Shown: positions 1-8,054 of the stretch, in pieces | How positions within the stretch are numbered: the first letter of the stretch is position 1 | Layout of the letters: every line of letters starts with the position of its first letter | DNA from: Phoronis ovalis | Taxonomy: Eukaryota; Phoronida; Phoronidae | Direction: 5' to 3' | Length of the DNA stretch: 10,325 bases | Assembly: GCA_028565635.1 (NCBI GenBank) | Contig: JAOXYB010065079.1 | Location: forward strand, 1 to 10,325 | Notes under the pieces: generated by a model | Told to the model about the DNA's origin: nothing | Database searches by the model: none | Seen by the model: the letters and a program-made list of their open reading frames with translations, nothing else | Position numbers and translations under genes: made by a program

Positions 1-26
1 TGGTAACATACACACACGCACACGTA
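1..26. repeat. short degenerate CA microsatellite
   Basis: The window opens with an interrupted run of CA dinucleotides (acacacacgcacacg). It is a simple repeat with no coding or regulatory sign. Confidence 0.7.
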
Positions 27-1033
27 CAATTAAGGAATGATTGGTTTTACATTTGGAATTGTCATATACTATTAAATAAATCAGTGGCAAGTTTACAGGG
101 TGTGTGGAGGCCCCCTTCCCCACAAAAAATTTAATATTTAACTAAAAATTTATAAATTACAATTATGTACTGTAAGTATAGCGTTTTATTTCATCTTTAG
201 GCCACAAGGCCCTTCATTGCAAATTTTATGCAATACAAATATGACATTCTGTTTTTACAATCAATATACATACAGCAAAATTTACATACATAGATATAAT
301 TTTGCCAAGCATGAAATAACCCAAGTTTAAATAACAATTCTTTCACATTTACTTTCCAACAATTACACCTTGCTTCAGCGTTTTGGTACTGAAATGTATG
401 CAGCAGTGATGTATCTATTTTCTTCCGATTCTAATAGTTTTAACCAATATAGAATTTTAATCAGTTTGGTAAATTATCATTTATTTCTACCTAACACTGC
501 TCTTATATACCAAAGAAAGATATCTGCAAAATTTATTACTGTACTGTATGTGTTTTCCTTCATGAAAACCCCATATTTGCATGAGCACCATAATCCAAAA
601 TTTATAACTTTAGAAGCTTGTACTGCAAGTGTCTTCTGTGCTAAAGACCATAAACTATCTGATGTCAACATAATTATTTATAATACCTAGTAAATATTTG
701 TATGCAGACACAACCAACAATTTATATCCATTAAAGTACCAATTTTCCTATTTTGCTAATCTTTACGAAAAGAAAAAAAATAGTTTTTTTTAGATTTACT
801 TTCAAATCATTAAAATCACAGTAAGCTGCATGTTATCAATTAAACGCTATAGTCCTATTGCTGTGTCCGCACACAGTATCAGACCATCTGCAAATAATAA
901 ATGGAATGTTTTTCATGCATAGACCAACACCTGAAAATGGAGGACATGATTGTAAATTATAAAATGTATGTAATAACTGTATATAAAATATGTTGTAAAA
1001 AGACCATTCTTTTAACACTTTTGAATCATCAGT
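27..1033. other. AT-rich non-coding stretch upstream of gene A
   Basis: No exon flanked by good splice sites was found on either strand. The longest open frame (370-690, plus) begins at a TTG, has unbiased composition and no recognisable motif, and a second open frame overlaps it on the other strand, so both look like chance. The only structured spot is the GGCC hairpin plus AATAAA at 185-215, annotated separately. The promoter and 5' UTR of gene A presumably lie in the right part, but no TATA box or initiator could be singled out in such AT-rich sequence. Confidence 0.5.
185..215 (-). promoter_or_regulatory. possible minus-strand 3' end: GGCC hairpin followed by AATAAA
   Basis: Read on the minus strand, the sequence GGGCCTTGTGGCC can fold through its two GGCC blocks. 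It is followed within about 15 bases by a canonical AATAAA (positions 190-185). This arrangement suits the 3' end of a transcript, or the tail of a retroposon, running leftwards. No coding exon was found upstream of it on that strand (positions 216 to about 1000), so the parent transcript is not identified and the signal may be coincidental. Confidence 0.35.
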
Positions 1034-1088
1034 ATGAGTTCCAGTGATTTTAGAAATAGAAATATTTCCATACGATTTGCCAGTACAG
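1034..1088 (+). CDS. gene A, candidate exon 1 (start codon exon)
   Basis: The exon reads from ATG to a donor CAG|GTAAAA and encodes 18 residues beginning MSSSDFRNRN and ending RFAST, plus the first base of the next codon (phase 1). An in-frame TGA lies three codons before the ATG, so the frame cannot extend far upstream without a splice site; a CAG just before the ATG could also be an acceptor, making this an internal exon. Joining to the next exon at 1748 restores the frame through a GAT (Asp) codon. The whole gene A model has four exons, all junctions phase 1, and about 81 residues. No family was recognised. The Ser/Arg/Asn-rich N-terminus is hydrophilic, with no signal peptide or membrane segment, so a soluble intracellular protein is likely. 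Confidence 0.4.
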
Positions 1089-1747
1089 GTAAAACAACTG
1101 TAAATATCAAAGACCAATACCTGGGTACTCTTATGTATGATATAGAGCTCTTTTATATTTTTTGTCATGTTGTAGCTGCCAGAAATAACAATGATATAGA
1201 TAACTCACATAATGTACCTTTCCAATAAATGGCAGTTTTTATTGGGAATGTCAAATTTTTATCATGTTTCCGTTCTGGAAGACCAAAGTTTGGTTCTGAC
1301 AACAGAATTTATCAAATTATTGATTATAACATTTTAAAACAGTCTGTTCAAATTTTCCCAAAAAGATTATCCACTCACCACTCCTCATTCAACCCAAAAT
1401 CTCCGTAAAAATTGTTGGTTAGCATCTCTGTAAATGTATACTTTACACCATGATCGACTATGTTAATATATGCACTGTGTGCAAATACAAAACCCTGTAT
1501 CTGAAAAAAAGGAGAACACCCTTTCTGAAATATCTGGATCTACCACTGATATATTGTTAAGTAAGTGTGTAAAATGTATTTTGCAAGCATAACTAATAAA
1601 AATACAATTTGAAGCTCTGACAAAACTGCACATATATATTTGCTTGTTAAGTTGAAGGTGGTGTCCGACATACATTATGACTGAATGAATTAACTATTGA
1701 AACTAGAGTTTGCTTTATTCCATCTTTATCATTAACCTATTTCATAG

Positions 1748-1846
1748 ATTCTTCTGAAGTAGACAACCAAGGTGATGAGCACAACATTCAGACTGGCAGT
1801 CCAATCAAGCGACAAAGCTCACCTACTGCTGATGAACTGGAAACAG
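1748..1846 (+). CDS. gene A, exon 2 (best supported)
   Basis: A 99-base segment is bounded by an acceptor TTCATAG| and a donor ACAG|GTATCT. Read in phase 1 it is open throughout and encodes SSEVDNQGDEHNIQTG followed by SPIKRQSSPTADELET. The composition (Ser, Asp, Glu, Gln, Pro) contrasts sharply with the Phe/Leu/Ile/Tyr-rich nonsense translations of the surrounding AT-rich DNA, which is the main argument that it is coding. Its length is a multiple of three and both ends are phase 1, so the exon could be skipped without breaking the frame. SPIKR and SSP resemble proline-directed phosphorylation sites in a disordered linker (inference). The product is unknown. Confidence 0.6.
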
Positions 1847-1998
1847 GTATCTAAATTATAAACTTTTCACACTAATTGTCAAGATAGGGCATCCCAAGTC
1901 AGTAGTGATCACTGGAAAGTGTCAGTCAGTATCTGGGTCAATATTACCACAGTTTATAACTGGCTTCTAAACTATTTTTCAAATTTTTCTGTGAAAAG

Positions 1999-2034
1999 AA
2001 ATGAACTTGGAAAAGTCAAAGCAGCAAATAAGAG
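1999..2034 (+). CDS. gene A, candidate micro-exon 3
   Basis: A 36-base segment ends at a strong donor, AGAG|GTATGT, and is preceded by a T-rich stretch and a modest acceptor (GAAAAG|). In phase 1 it encodes MNLEKSKQQIR, and the junction with exon 2 makes a Glu codon. The charged heptad-like sequence continues the ELET ending of exon 2 and leads into the next exon, so the three together would form a short helix or coiled coil. Both ends are phase 1, so inclusion or skipping leaves the frame unchanged. The small size makes it uncertain; the donor is the strongest evidence. Confidence 0.38.
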
Positions 2035-2875
2035 GTATGTGAAACTTTACAAATTATATTTTTGAAATGAGGGATTTTGAACTAGAGATATTTTTCGTCT
2101 TGGGCCAGATATTTACTTGTTGATTTTTACTGGCGAGAGATGCATGCATGTCTGTCAGTGAATCTTAAGTAAATTACCTTAGAAGAGACCATCTCAACAG
2201 CCAATCTAAATGTAAATAAATAGGTGACCTCCTTTTGTAGTTTCTGAATAGATAAGTATACTATAATGCACTGTTCCTGTGGTGACACACACACATGTGT
2301 TGGGATTGATAATAGATGACTTACAGTCATCAAATGATTGTAAGATGACAAGCTATGCTATTAGGACAAGCAGTGAGTGCTACCTGCTGCCACTTCAATT
2401 TTAACCCCTAAAAATCAGGTCCAAGTCGATAAAGTTATTTAAAATAATTATTCAAAAATTTTGTACAACTTCAAACAGTTTAGTTTCTTCACAAAATTTG
2501 AAAATTGGTTTTACAAGCCAAAAACCCAGTTAATATCCACTTTGCATTTCAACGACCCTCGAATGGAAAAGCACCTTTCAAAGACATACAGGTTTGAGAA
2601 TTGTGCCGTCTTTTTTAAACTTACTACCTTTCTTTTAAAGTAACTGTCCTGTTATTATGCAGTATACCTTTCTTTCAACACAAGAACTAGAAAAAGTCTA
2701 GGTCATATTACTGGAAAGCTTAATATTTGAATCTGATCAAAACATTGACTTTTGACTGAAAACATCAAGCTATCTAAGAAATTGTGTTCCAAGTTTCACC
2801 GACGATAAAAATTAATGTGTTTAAAATCCAACACATTCCTTAGCTTGTACAATACAGTATTTTGTTTGTTTTTAG

Positions 2876-2931
2876 ATTATAAGAAACTTTGCTTGGAGTC
2901 CCAAGAAGAAATGGTCCAAGCGCATGATTGA
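2876..2931 (+). CDS. gene A, candidate terminal exon with stop
   Basis: It follows an excellent pyrimidine-rich acceptor (TTTGTTTGTTTTTAG|). In the phase set by the earlier exons the junction makes an Asp codon, and the exon encodes YKKLCLESQEEMVQAHD then TGA. The sequence is helix-forming and continues the coiled-coil character of the previous exon, giving a C-terminus of plausible type. An alternative is that the exon is read in frame 0 and continues to a donor-like AAAAAG|GTGCTA at about 2956; that frame gives a basic peptide (NFAWSPKKKWSKR) and would need a phase 0 upstream exon, which was not found. An ATTAAA at 3086-3091 could serve as poly(A) signal. Confidence 0.42.
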
Positions 2932-2959
2932 ATCAGACTTTTTCAAACAAAAAAGGTGC

Positions 2960-3640
2960 TATATATAATCTAATTTAAGCAAGCTTCTGCAAGTGTTGGA
3001 TTTCGTTTTTTTATATGCACATATAAAACAATCAAGGGTAACACACCAGAGACGAACTATACATGTATTGTTGAACACTTTAGTGATTAAAGTTTGTTTG
3101 CCAAAGCATATTATGATAGCCCGAGACTGAGGACAGCTAACACAAACCAAGCACTTGACACTAGTATATGAATAAGTAGTCTATTTTTACTGTATCTGAA
3201 ACAAAGTTATTAAAATTCAGTTCCATCCAATCTGCTGAAGATACAAAATACTTAAATTCATTTACTTGGCGTACATGGTTCGATATTGAAGATCTGTAAA
3301 TCATGTCATATTCAAGCTAGTTTTGGCAATACAAATTGCATTTCGTAAAATACACTGTTAATTGTCTTGTTATTTTTGGATGTATTTGAGTGGAATGTGT
3401 GATATAGAACATGTTAATGTTAAAAGTGTTAACTTATGTAATACACAGATTGGACATTGTTAAAAAAAAACAAAAAATGTGTTTTCTAATGATATATAAA
3501 ATGCTGTAATAACAGTAACATTATCTCAAACACTGCCGAGATAGTATCTATAAATTTATAAAAGTATTTACTATGTTATACATTTTTTTACATTTTGTAA
3601 CCATGGAGATGTGAACATCTGATGTGTACGGTTGATGCAT
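2960..3640. other. AT-rich region between the convergent genes A and B
   Basis: This is the tail-to-tail interval. It contains an ATTAAA at 3086-3091 (plus) that may end gene A, several oligo-A/T runs, and no credible exon. The minus-strand open frame here (3150-2959) has no splice context or biased composition. Confidence 0.45.
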
Positions 3641-3646
3641 TAGAAG

Positions 3647-3652
3647 TTTATT
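3647..3652 (-). terminator. candidate poly(A) signal of gene B
   Basis: The forward-strand TTTATT reads AATAAA on the minus strand, about 240 bases after the gene B stop codon. It is the first canonical signal after the stop, giving a 3' UTR of ordinary length. AATAAA is common by chance in AT-rich DNA, so support is moderate. Confidence 0.4.
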
Positions 3653-3890
3653 CAATGGAGATTTAAAGGCATGGTTGTTGTGTATGGTCAAATGCTCACA
3701 GAGTTGGTGCCATTATTTTGAAATATTGCCAACAATAACTCATGCTGAGATGTATTTGATCTAGGTATGACATAGGAGGAACAGTGACTAGATAATGGTG
3801 ATTTGGAATGGCTTCTAGTGTCAACAATCCACAGTTACACACCACCTCAAAATGGACCTCGAATTCCTTTAAATATAAACGTCTGTAATC

Positions 3891-4012
3891 TTAGGAAACA
3901 TTGCACTCTTTTCTTGATTTAAACTTTATTGAAGATGTTGATGGTTCAGAGGAATCCTCATCATCCTTTCTGGGTCGTTTGGAAGGAGAACTTTTGGTGG
4001 AAGAATCGCTAT
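3891..4012 (-). CDS. gene B, terminal exon: Ser/Lys/Asp-rich tail with nuclear-localisation-like cluster
   Basis: On the minus strand an acceptor TTCAAATTCCAG| precedes 39 residues and a TAA stop. The junction with the previous exon makes an Asp codon. The sequence runs SDSSTKSSPSKRPRKDDEDS, then a further Ser/Thr-rich stretch, and ends KFKSRKECNVS. SPSKRPRK is a good match to a basic nuclear localisation signal beside a phosphorylatable Ser-Pro, and DSDSS and DDEDSSE resemble casein kinase 2 sites (known motif types; their use here is inferred). The acid/basic block composition is far from what random AT-rich DNA gives. The plus-strand open frame over the same bases (3929-4123) is a shadow, rich in Trp and Phe. 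The product is a low-complexity, probably nuclear protein of unknown family. Confidence 0.62.
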
Positions 4013-4094
4013 CTGGAATTTGAAAACAGAGTTTTTACAATGATTTTAGACATAATAAACTGGAGAACCTATACTGAATCCAAGAGTGTGATAG

Positions 4095-4286
4095 TTAAGT
4101 CCTTTTCAACATTTCAAAGCTGAAAGAATTCTGTCAAATCTGTTAACAGAAAGATCGAGTAATGTGGAATATAAATTTTTACCAATTTATTCCCCGGATT
4201 TTAATCCTGTAGAATTGTGTTTTAATCAAATCAGAATGTTGCGTCAATACACAATGCTTCGAATAAAATTACGCCCGCAAACTTGA
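4095..4286 (+). pseudogene. decayed C-terminal fragment of a DDE-superfamily (IS630/Tc1-like) transposase
   Basis: One frame stays open for 63 codons, from just after a TAG to a TGA at 4284. It contains VEYKFLPIYSPDFNPVELCF followed by NQIRMLRQ. The pattern (L)P-x-YSPDxNPxE followed by an aromatic and a basic helix is the signature around the third catalytic acid of IS630/Tc1/mariner transposases; here the acid is the Glu of NPVE. The preceding FKAERILSNLLTERSSN fits the helix before that strand. No upstream domain with the first two catalytic Asp residues, no start codon and no clear terminal repeats were seen, and the frame closes soon after the motif. It is therefore a truncated relic, lying in the large gene B intron in the opposite orientation to that gene. 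Confidence 0.7.
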
Positions 4287-5190
4287 GGACTCCGACATAC
4301 TTCAGAGAAACTGGGTACATATGTGTATAATTTACATTTGGGTAAAAGTAACATATTATTAAGGACAAATTTTGTTTGTTGAACTATAAATGATGGCTTT
4401 GTAAGATATTAAAAACTTTTATAGACTCTGTTTGCTGTCGCACCACCAAAGTCAAGTGGAATACTTTCCACTTTTATCCATACAATACCAAAAGTTTTGT
4501 GAATTCTCCTTAGTAAAAGTATTTCTTTTAGTGATTAAGTTAAAGACATGTAAATATTTTTCATAACTCTATTGTGTGCATGTATTATTTACACAAAAGA
4601 TAAATAAAAATTATGTCCATTTATTACTTTAAGCTTTTATTTTATCCCCCAAAAAATTGAACAGACTACTGTAATAGACTGAAGTTTAGTTCAATGTCTG
4701 GTTACAGAAATAGAAGGTCACCAAGAAAGCCTACTCCGATAACACTGGCATTGTTTGATCTTGTTAGTGTTTAGAGTAGAATCTCCTGCATGACGTTGTA
4801 GATACTTTGCAACTTGTTTTGAAAAATGTTGTTGATACTATGAAAAATGGTGATACCTTGAAGAAAGGAAACACGGTTCTTGAGTATAAATTGCTATATT
4901 TCTTCCAACACGAAAGAATATGTTTTCCTATGGCAACCATTTTAAATCTAAGATGGCCATTAGCTTTTTCTCTTCAAATTTTTAACTGCAGAACTTAGCA
5001 AACATTTTGATCAAAGTTTTATTGAAATATGATTTGACATGGCTGCCATTTTTGATTAGAGATATCAACATTCATAATAAAAAATGTTCCTGTTCAGGTT
5101 TCAACAAAATTTTGTTTAAATCTTACCAGTACTTTCCAAGAAAAGCTTTGCACTAAATTCAGGGCTGCCTAATACCTACCAACTATCACA
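4287..5190. other. intronic AT-rich DNA of gene B, no further gene seen
   Basis: This is part of the 1.4 kb intron between exons 5510-5439 and 4012-3891. It holds the perfect hairpin at 4454-4473 and old-repeat-like sequence with ATGGCC-type words at about 4930-5055. A short open frame at 4807-4998 lacks splice context and motifs. No exon is supported. Confidence 0.45.
4454..4473. repeat. perfect hairpin, 8-bp stem and 4-base loop
   Basis: AAGTGGAA and TTCCACTT are exact reverse complements separated by TACT. A stem of this size can occur by chance in a 10 kb AT-rich window; no neighbouring U-tract or RNA gene gives it a role. Confidence 0.6.
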
Positions 5191-5310
5191 TGCAATCGTT
5201 GAACACTTACCCAAATCGTTTTATACTGACCAAATTCGTTGGACACTCACCATAAATGTTTGAGCATGAGCAAGTTATGAGTAACACTCGCAGATTTAGT
5301 TGAACACTCA
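5191..5310. repeat. degenerate 20-bp tandem repeat, about six units
   Basis: Successive 20-base units share a pattern close to CAAATTCGTTGAACACTCAC. Clear units begin at 5191 (TCGTTGAACACTTAC), 5211, 5231 (TTCGTTGGACACTCAC) and, with a one-base slip, 5271 and 5291 (TTAGTTGAACACTCA). The unit at 5251 is the most diverged. This is an old minisatellite inside the gene B intron; no coding or regulatory function is visible. Confidence 0.6.
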
Positions 5311-5438
5311 CATTGGGTGAAAATAATAGTTGCATTGTTTTGCTTGGTAAAACAGTTTAAACAAATACAATCCTGCATTAGTACACATTTCAAACCAAAG
5401 AATTGTTATTATTAGTTAATACATACATTGTAAGTTAC

Positions 5439-5510
5439 CTGAATCTTCCTTCTTTTGTTTCTTCTTACGCTTTTTGCGTGATTCAGACAGTCCTACTGTT
5501 GTATCGCCAA
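5439..5510 (-). CDS. gene B, internal exon encoding a lysine/arginine-rich stretch
   Basis: This 72-base minus-strand segment has an acceptor ATATTTTAG| and a donor TTCAG|GTAACT. In phase 1 it is open and encodes GDTTVGLSES then RKKRKKKQKKEDS. The Lys/Arg run is a strong nuclear or nucleolar localisation-type cluster. The upstream junction makes a Val codon and the downstream junction an Asp codon, so the acidic EDSDSDSS sequence spans the splice into the terminal exon. The length is a multiple of three with phase 1 at both ends, so it can be skipped in frame. Sequences of this type occur in C-terminal tails of many nucleolar and RNA-processing proteins, too loosely to name one. Confidence 0.65.
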
Positions 5511-5818
5511 CTAAAATATTTTATTGCTGTTAGATGGGTTGATGACTTCAGTCATACTAGCTTGATGTAATATTTAGTTGTTTTTCCAAGACTGGATAAT
5601 ATTGGAATTTGCCATTTCGAGTAAAGTTTGCATATACTAACAAGGTACAGTATTTTAATTAGAGTTTAAAATATCTAAGTTTAAAATGTTAATAATGTTC
5701 AGAAAGAGTTAAAATATCTCAATTTCTCTGAACTCCATAACATATGAATAAAACTTTTCAACGTTTGAGACAAAAAAAAAGAAATAATAGATTCAAAATA
5801 ACAGAAGAGATCTATTAC

Positions 5819-5960
5819 CATCATTTGTGTTGAAGTCAAATGTTTCATTTTGACTAAGAGAATCTGAGGACGAGCTGCTGCTTTCAGAAATCTTGTCCGG
5901 TTCACTGTCAACATTTTTCCACCTTTCTCTTGTCTTTAAAGGAATAGTTTTATCCATCGC
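5819..5960 (-). CDS. gene B, first coding exon (MDKTIPLKTRERW...)
   Basis: An acceptor GCATTTTTAG| is followed by GCG and then ATG (5957-5955). The frame is open for 46 codons to a donor GATG|GTAATA, phase 1. The product begins MDKTIPLKTRERWKNVDSEP, then a run of six serines (ESSSSSSDSLS) and an acidic end (FDFNTND). Joined to the exons at 5510-5439 and 4012-3891 it gives about 110 residues with no hydrophobic core, signal peptide or membrane segment: a disordered, probably nuclear protein. Because an acceptor precedes the ATG, either a non-coding 5' exon lies upstream or the Met is internal to a longer protein (GCG would be an in-frame Ala). The gene is not recognised. Confidence 0.63.
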
Positions 5961-6048
5961 CTAAAAATGCCAAGCCAGAAAAACATTCATTGTGAAGTTG
6001 ATAAGTACCCAGTGGTGTTTTTCCACTGTCATCAACAAGTGTGCTATA

Positions 6049-6134
6049 TTAATAGCTGACACTTGATTCAGATGTACTACTGTCAGTGTCTGCGTTGGCA
6101 CAGTCCTTAGTTGATATGGTATAATATTCATATC
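6049..6134 (-). CDS. doubtful extra minus-strand exon ending in a stop (alternative or poison exon of gene B?)
   Basis: A good acceptor (TTAATTTTTAG|) precedes a phase 1 frame of 27 residues and TAA: YEYYTISTKDCANADTDSST followed by ESSVSY. The acidic Ser/Thr-rich end resembles the other gene B exons and the phase matches. However, a stop closes it and no convincing in-frame donor precedes the stop (AGT|GTCAGC is the only candidate, phase 0). It could be an alternative last exon, an exon that triggers message decay, a 5' UTR piece, or chance. A second frame is open for 57 codons here but has ordinary hydrophobic composition. Confidence 0.3.
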
Positions 6135-6139
6135 CTAAA

Positions 6140-6434
6140 AATTAAGTCAATATATATTTTCTGCAGAGAATTACCAGGAATTTTCGCATAGGAAATACTA
6201 TATTATTCATAAAAATTTAATACAGGATGGGGTATGTTTTTGTCATTTTTTGTGTAGACTTAACGAGGTCTGAAAATTGTATCCCAATACACAACCCCAC
6301 CAAAAATATAACTATGACTCCCCCGGGTGCAACTTCAAGGTTCAGTCTGAATTAAAACAAATATCCATAACAGAGTGAAATATTTATCATCCAATAGGAA
6401 TACAACATCAATGCATCGGAAACAAACAGTATGT
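6140..6434. other. non-coding stretch between gene B and the transposon
   Basis: AT-rich sequence with one GC-richer patch at about 6265-6320 (CACAACCCCACC, CCCCCGGGTGC). No exon or RNA gene was identified. If gene B has a 5' exon it could lie here or beyond the transposon. Confidence 0.4.
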
Positions 6435-6448
6435 TACGGGATCACCTC

Positions 6449-6493
6449 AATAGTCCGACATCCCATTTGTCCGACATCCCATTAGTCCGACAA
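6449..6493. repeat. left 16-bp repeat array of the transposon
   Basis: Three consecutive units: ATAGTCCGACATCCC, ATTTGTCCGACATCCC and ATTAGTCCGACAA. They match the right array in inverted orientation. Arrays like this near transposon ends commonly act as transposase binding sites in other families; here that is inference. Confidence 0.8.
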
Positions 6494-7230
6494 TAAATAA
6501 CCAATTTTTGACAAACGCTTTGCTAACTTAGTGCTGAAATTAATCATCACAAAATGTTACACGTTCGAACAATGCAATCCACTAGAGTTATACTGTACTC
6601 TTTTTTGACAATATTCATTACGTTGTTATGATTCAGAAACCTCTTGAGTATTGAATTCATATTTTTTTTAACTTTCTGATCCAAGTGAATTCGCACAGAT
6701 ATGCCCATGTCCACTTGACTGATACGCCATACTGATGACCCCACTGTTAGCATTATACTTTTGTAGGACGACAGTGTTCTTCCTCTAACCTGTAGTTTTC
6801 CTGAACAGATCCGTTCTACTATACATTGTATTGATTTTAGACAAAAAAAAAATTGCAAATAACTAAAGCATAATATTTCTAAAAAGCGCACGGGGAACGT
6901 GAATGGCGAGTAAAGTGAGAGCAAACAAATATGAAAACTGCAGCTAAATTATGAACATCTGTTTACAGCAAGTTTTCTGCCTTCCCATAATAATGTAAAT
7001 TTACTATACATTTAATTAACTGAACACAAAATTATTTAGAATTTCTTAGTTGTTTAAAATTTATTAATCTATCTGATACATTTTTAAAAATTCAAATGAT
7101 TCTGCATTTTAATGAAAACACTTATATACATACTATTGTGGCATCCCGAGAGGAAATGGAATTTCCTTGTGTGTATATTGGACTGGTCCATTCATATGTA
7201 TATATATGTAAAATAATAAAAATAAAGCTA

Positions 7231-7396
7231 GTGCACTTTGGACCTAGAAGCCGAGAAGTTGTTGCTTATGATCTCTCGACCAGTCTTCCCAGCCGTGAAG
7301 TTACCATACAGTCACATCTACCAGTGCCTTGCCGAACCACAACAACAGGCCAAGACCACCCGGCCGGGTTCGCCGCACAATCGTTTCAGTAAATGT
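7231..7396 (+). other. GC-rich coding-like island inside the transposon
   Basis: About 160 bases are much richer in G+C than everything around them and are open in two plus-strand frames. The more protein-like frame begins near 7238 and reads LDLEAEKLLLMISRPVFPAV, KLPYSHIYQCLAEPQQQAKT, TRPGSPHNRFSK. A possible acceptor (AAATAAAG|) has no pyrimidine tract, and a donor-like CA|GTAAAT lies at about 7388. No family was recognised. The sharp base-composition edges suggest a captured host exon, a fragment of a retrotransposed message, or a surviving piece of the element's own protein gene. Confidence 0.35.
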
Positions 7397-8054
7397 AATT
7401 TTCCCTTTTTTCCTCACTTTGAACTTCATAAAATAAAGGAAATGTGGCTACTGAATACTGTATAAATAACGTTTTGGTTTAAAAAAATACTGATTTTGTA
7501 ACAGCATTTGTCAAAAGATAAACTAAAATTGGGTATTTCGCCCTTTCGAACAAGCATTAGAAAGGAAATGTCTTTATTGTTACGTTAAAATGTTAGTATC
7601 TGTCATCAAATAAAAATAATAATGTAAACATGGGCTACAGGTGTCCTAAACAGCATATAATGTTTTTTTTTTTAATGAAAATCAAAATTATTGCATTTGA
7701 TTCAATACTGTAGAATGCAGTCAATAATAGCGCAAAGCGTAATTTGAAAAAAAATGCTCTGCTTCATGTGCATCCACATGTAACTGCACCGGTAAGCGCT
7801 TTAACGTTAGGACTTTTTACAATTTTTTTAAATCATACTTGACAAGTAAGTAATAAACTAAATAAAAGTATTAAAAGTGACAAATAGCACAGGAAGTAAA
7901 AATTGATGGTAAGATGCTCATTATATTGAACTGCATTATAGTGGTTTTCGCGATTGTTTTTAGAAGTTAACATATATAATACATTTTAGCCTGTCAGACT
8001 ATAAACTGAAATAGGCGTAGTTATTTTGGAATTAAAAATACAAAATTTAGAACA

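Noticed and set aside
370-690. 106-codon plus-strand open frame
   Set aside because: It starts at TTG, has no splice context or biased composition, and is rich in Phe/Leu/Ile/Tyr as expected from AT-rich DNA. An overlapping minus-strand frame is equally open.
1893-1920. AGTGATCACT palindrome in a gene A intron
   Set aside because: A 10-base palindrome of this kind is expected by chance in 10 kb; no partner sites were found.
2286-2301. ACACATGTGT palindrome next to a CA run
   Set aside because: It arises naturally from the CA/TG simple repeat and has no further support.
2461-2643. 60-codon plus-strand open frame in the gene A intron
   Set aside because: No acceptor or donor fits it, it would disrupt the phase-1 chain, and the translation has no recognisable motif.
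2876-2956. Frame 0 reading of the last gene A exon (basic NFAWSPKKKWSKR peptide)
   Set aside because: It looks protein-like, but the upstream exons impose phase 1, in which the exon ends at TGA 2929-2931. Kept only as an alternative in the exon entry.
3929-4123. 64-codon plus-strand open frame over the gene B terminal exon
   Set aside because: Its Trp/Phe-rich translation is the antisense shadow of the Ser/Lys/Asp-rich minus-strand exon, which has a good acceptor and matching phase.
6449-6493. CRISPR-like reading of the 16-bp repeats
   Set aside because: The units are contiguous with no spacers and recur inverted 1.8 kb away, in a eukaryotic context. They are transposon subterminal repeats.
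6547-6924. 125-codon minus-strand open frame inside the transposon
   Set aside because: The longest open frame in the window, but it crosses an A-run translated as poly-Phe and shows no transposase motif or conserved pattern. It is best left as transposon interior.
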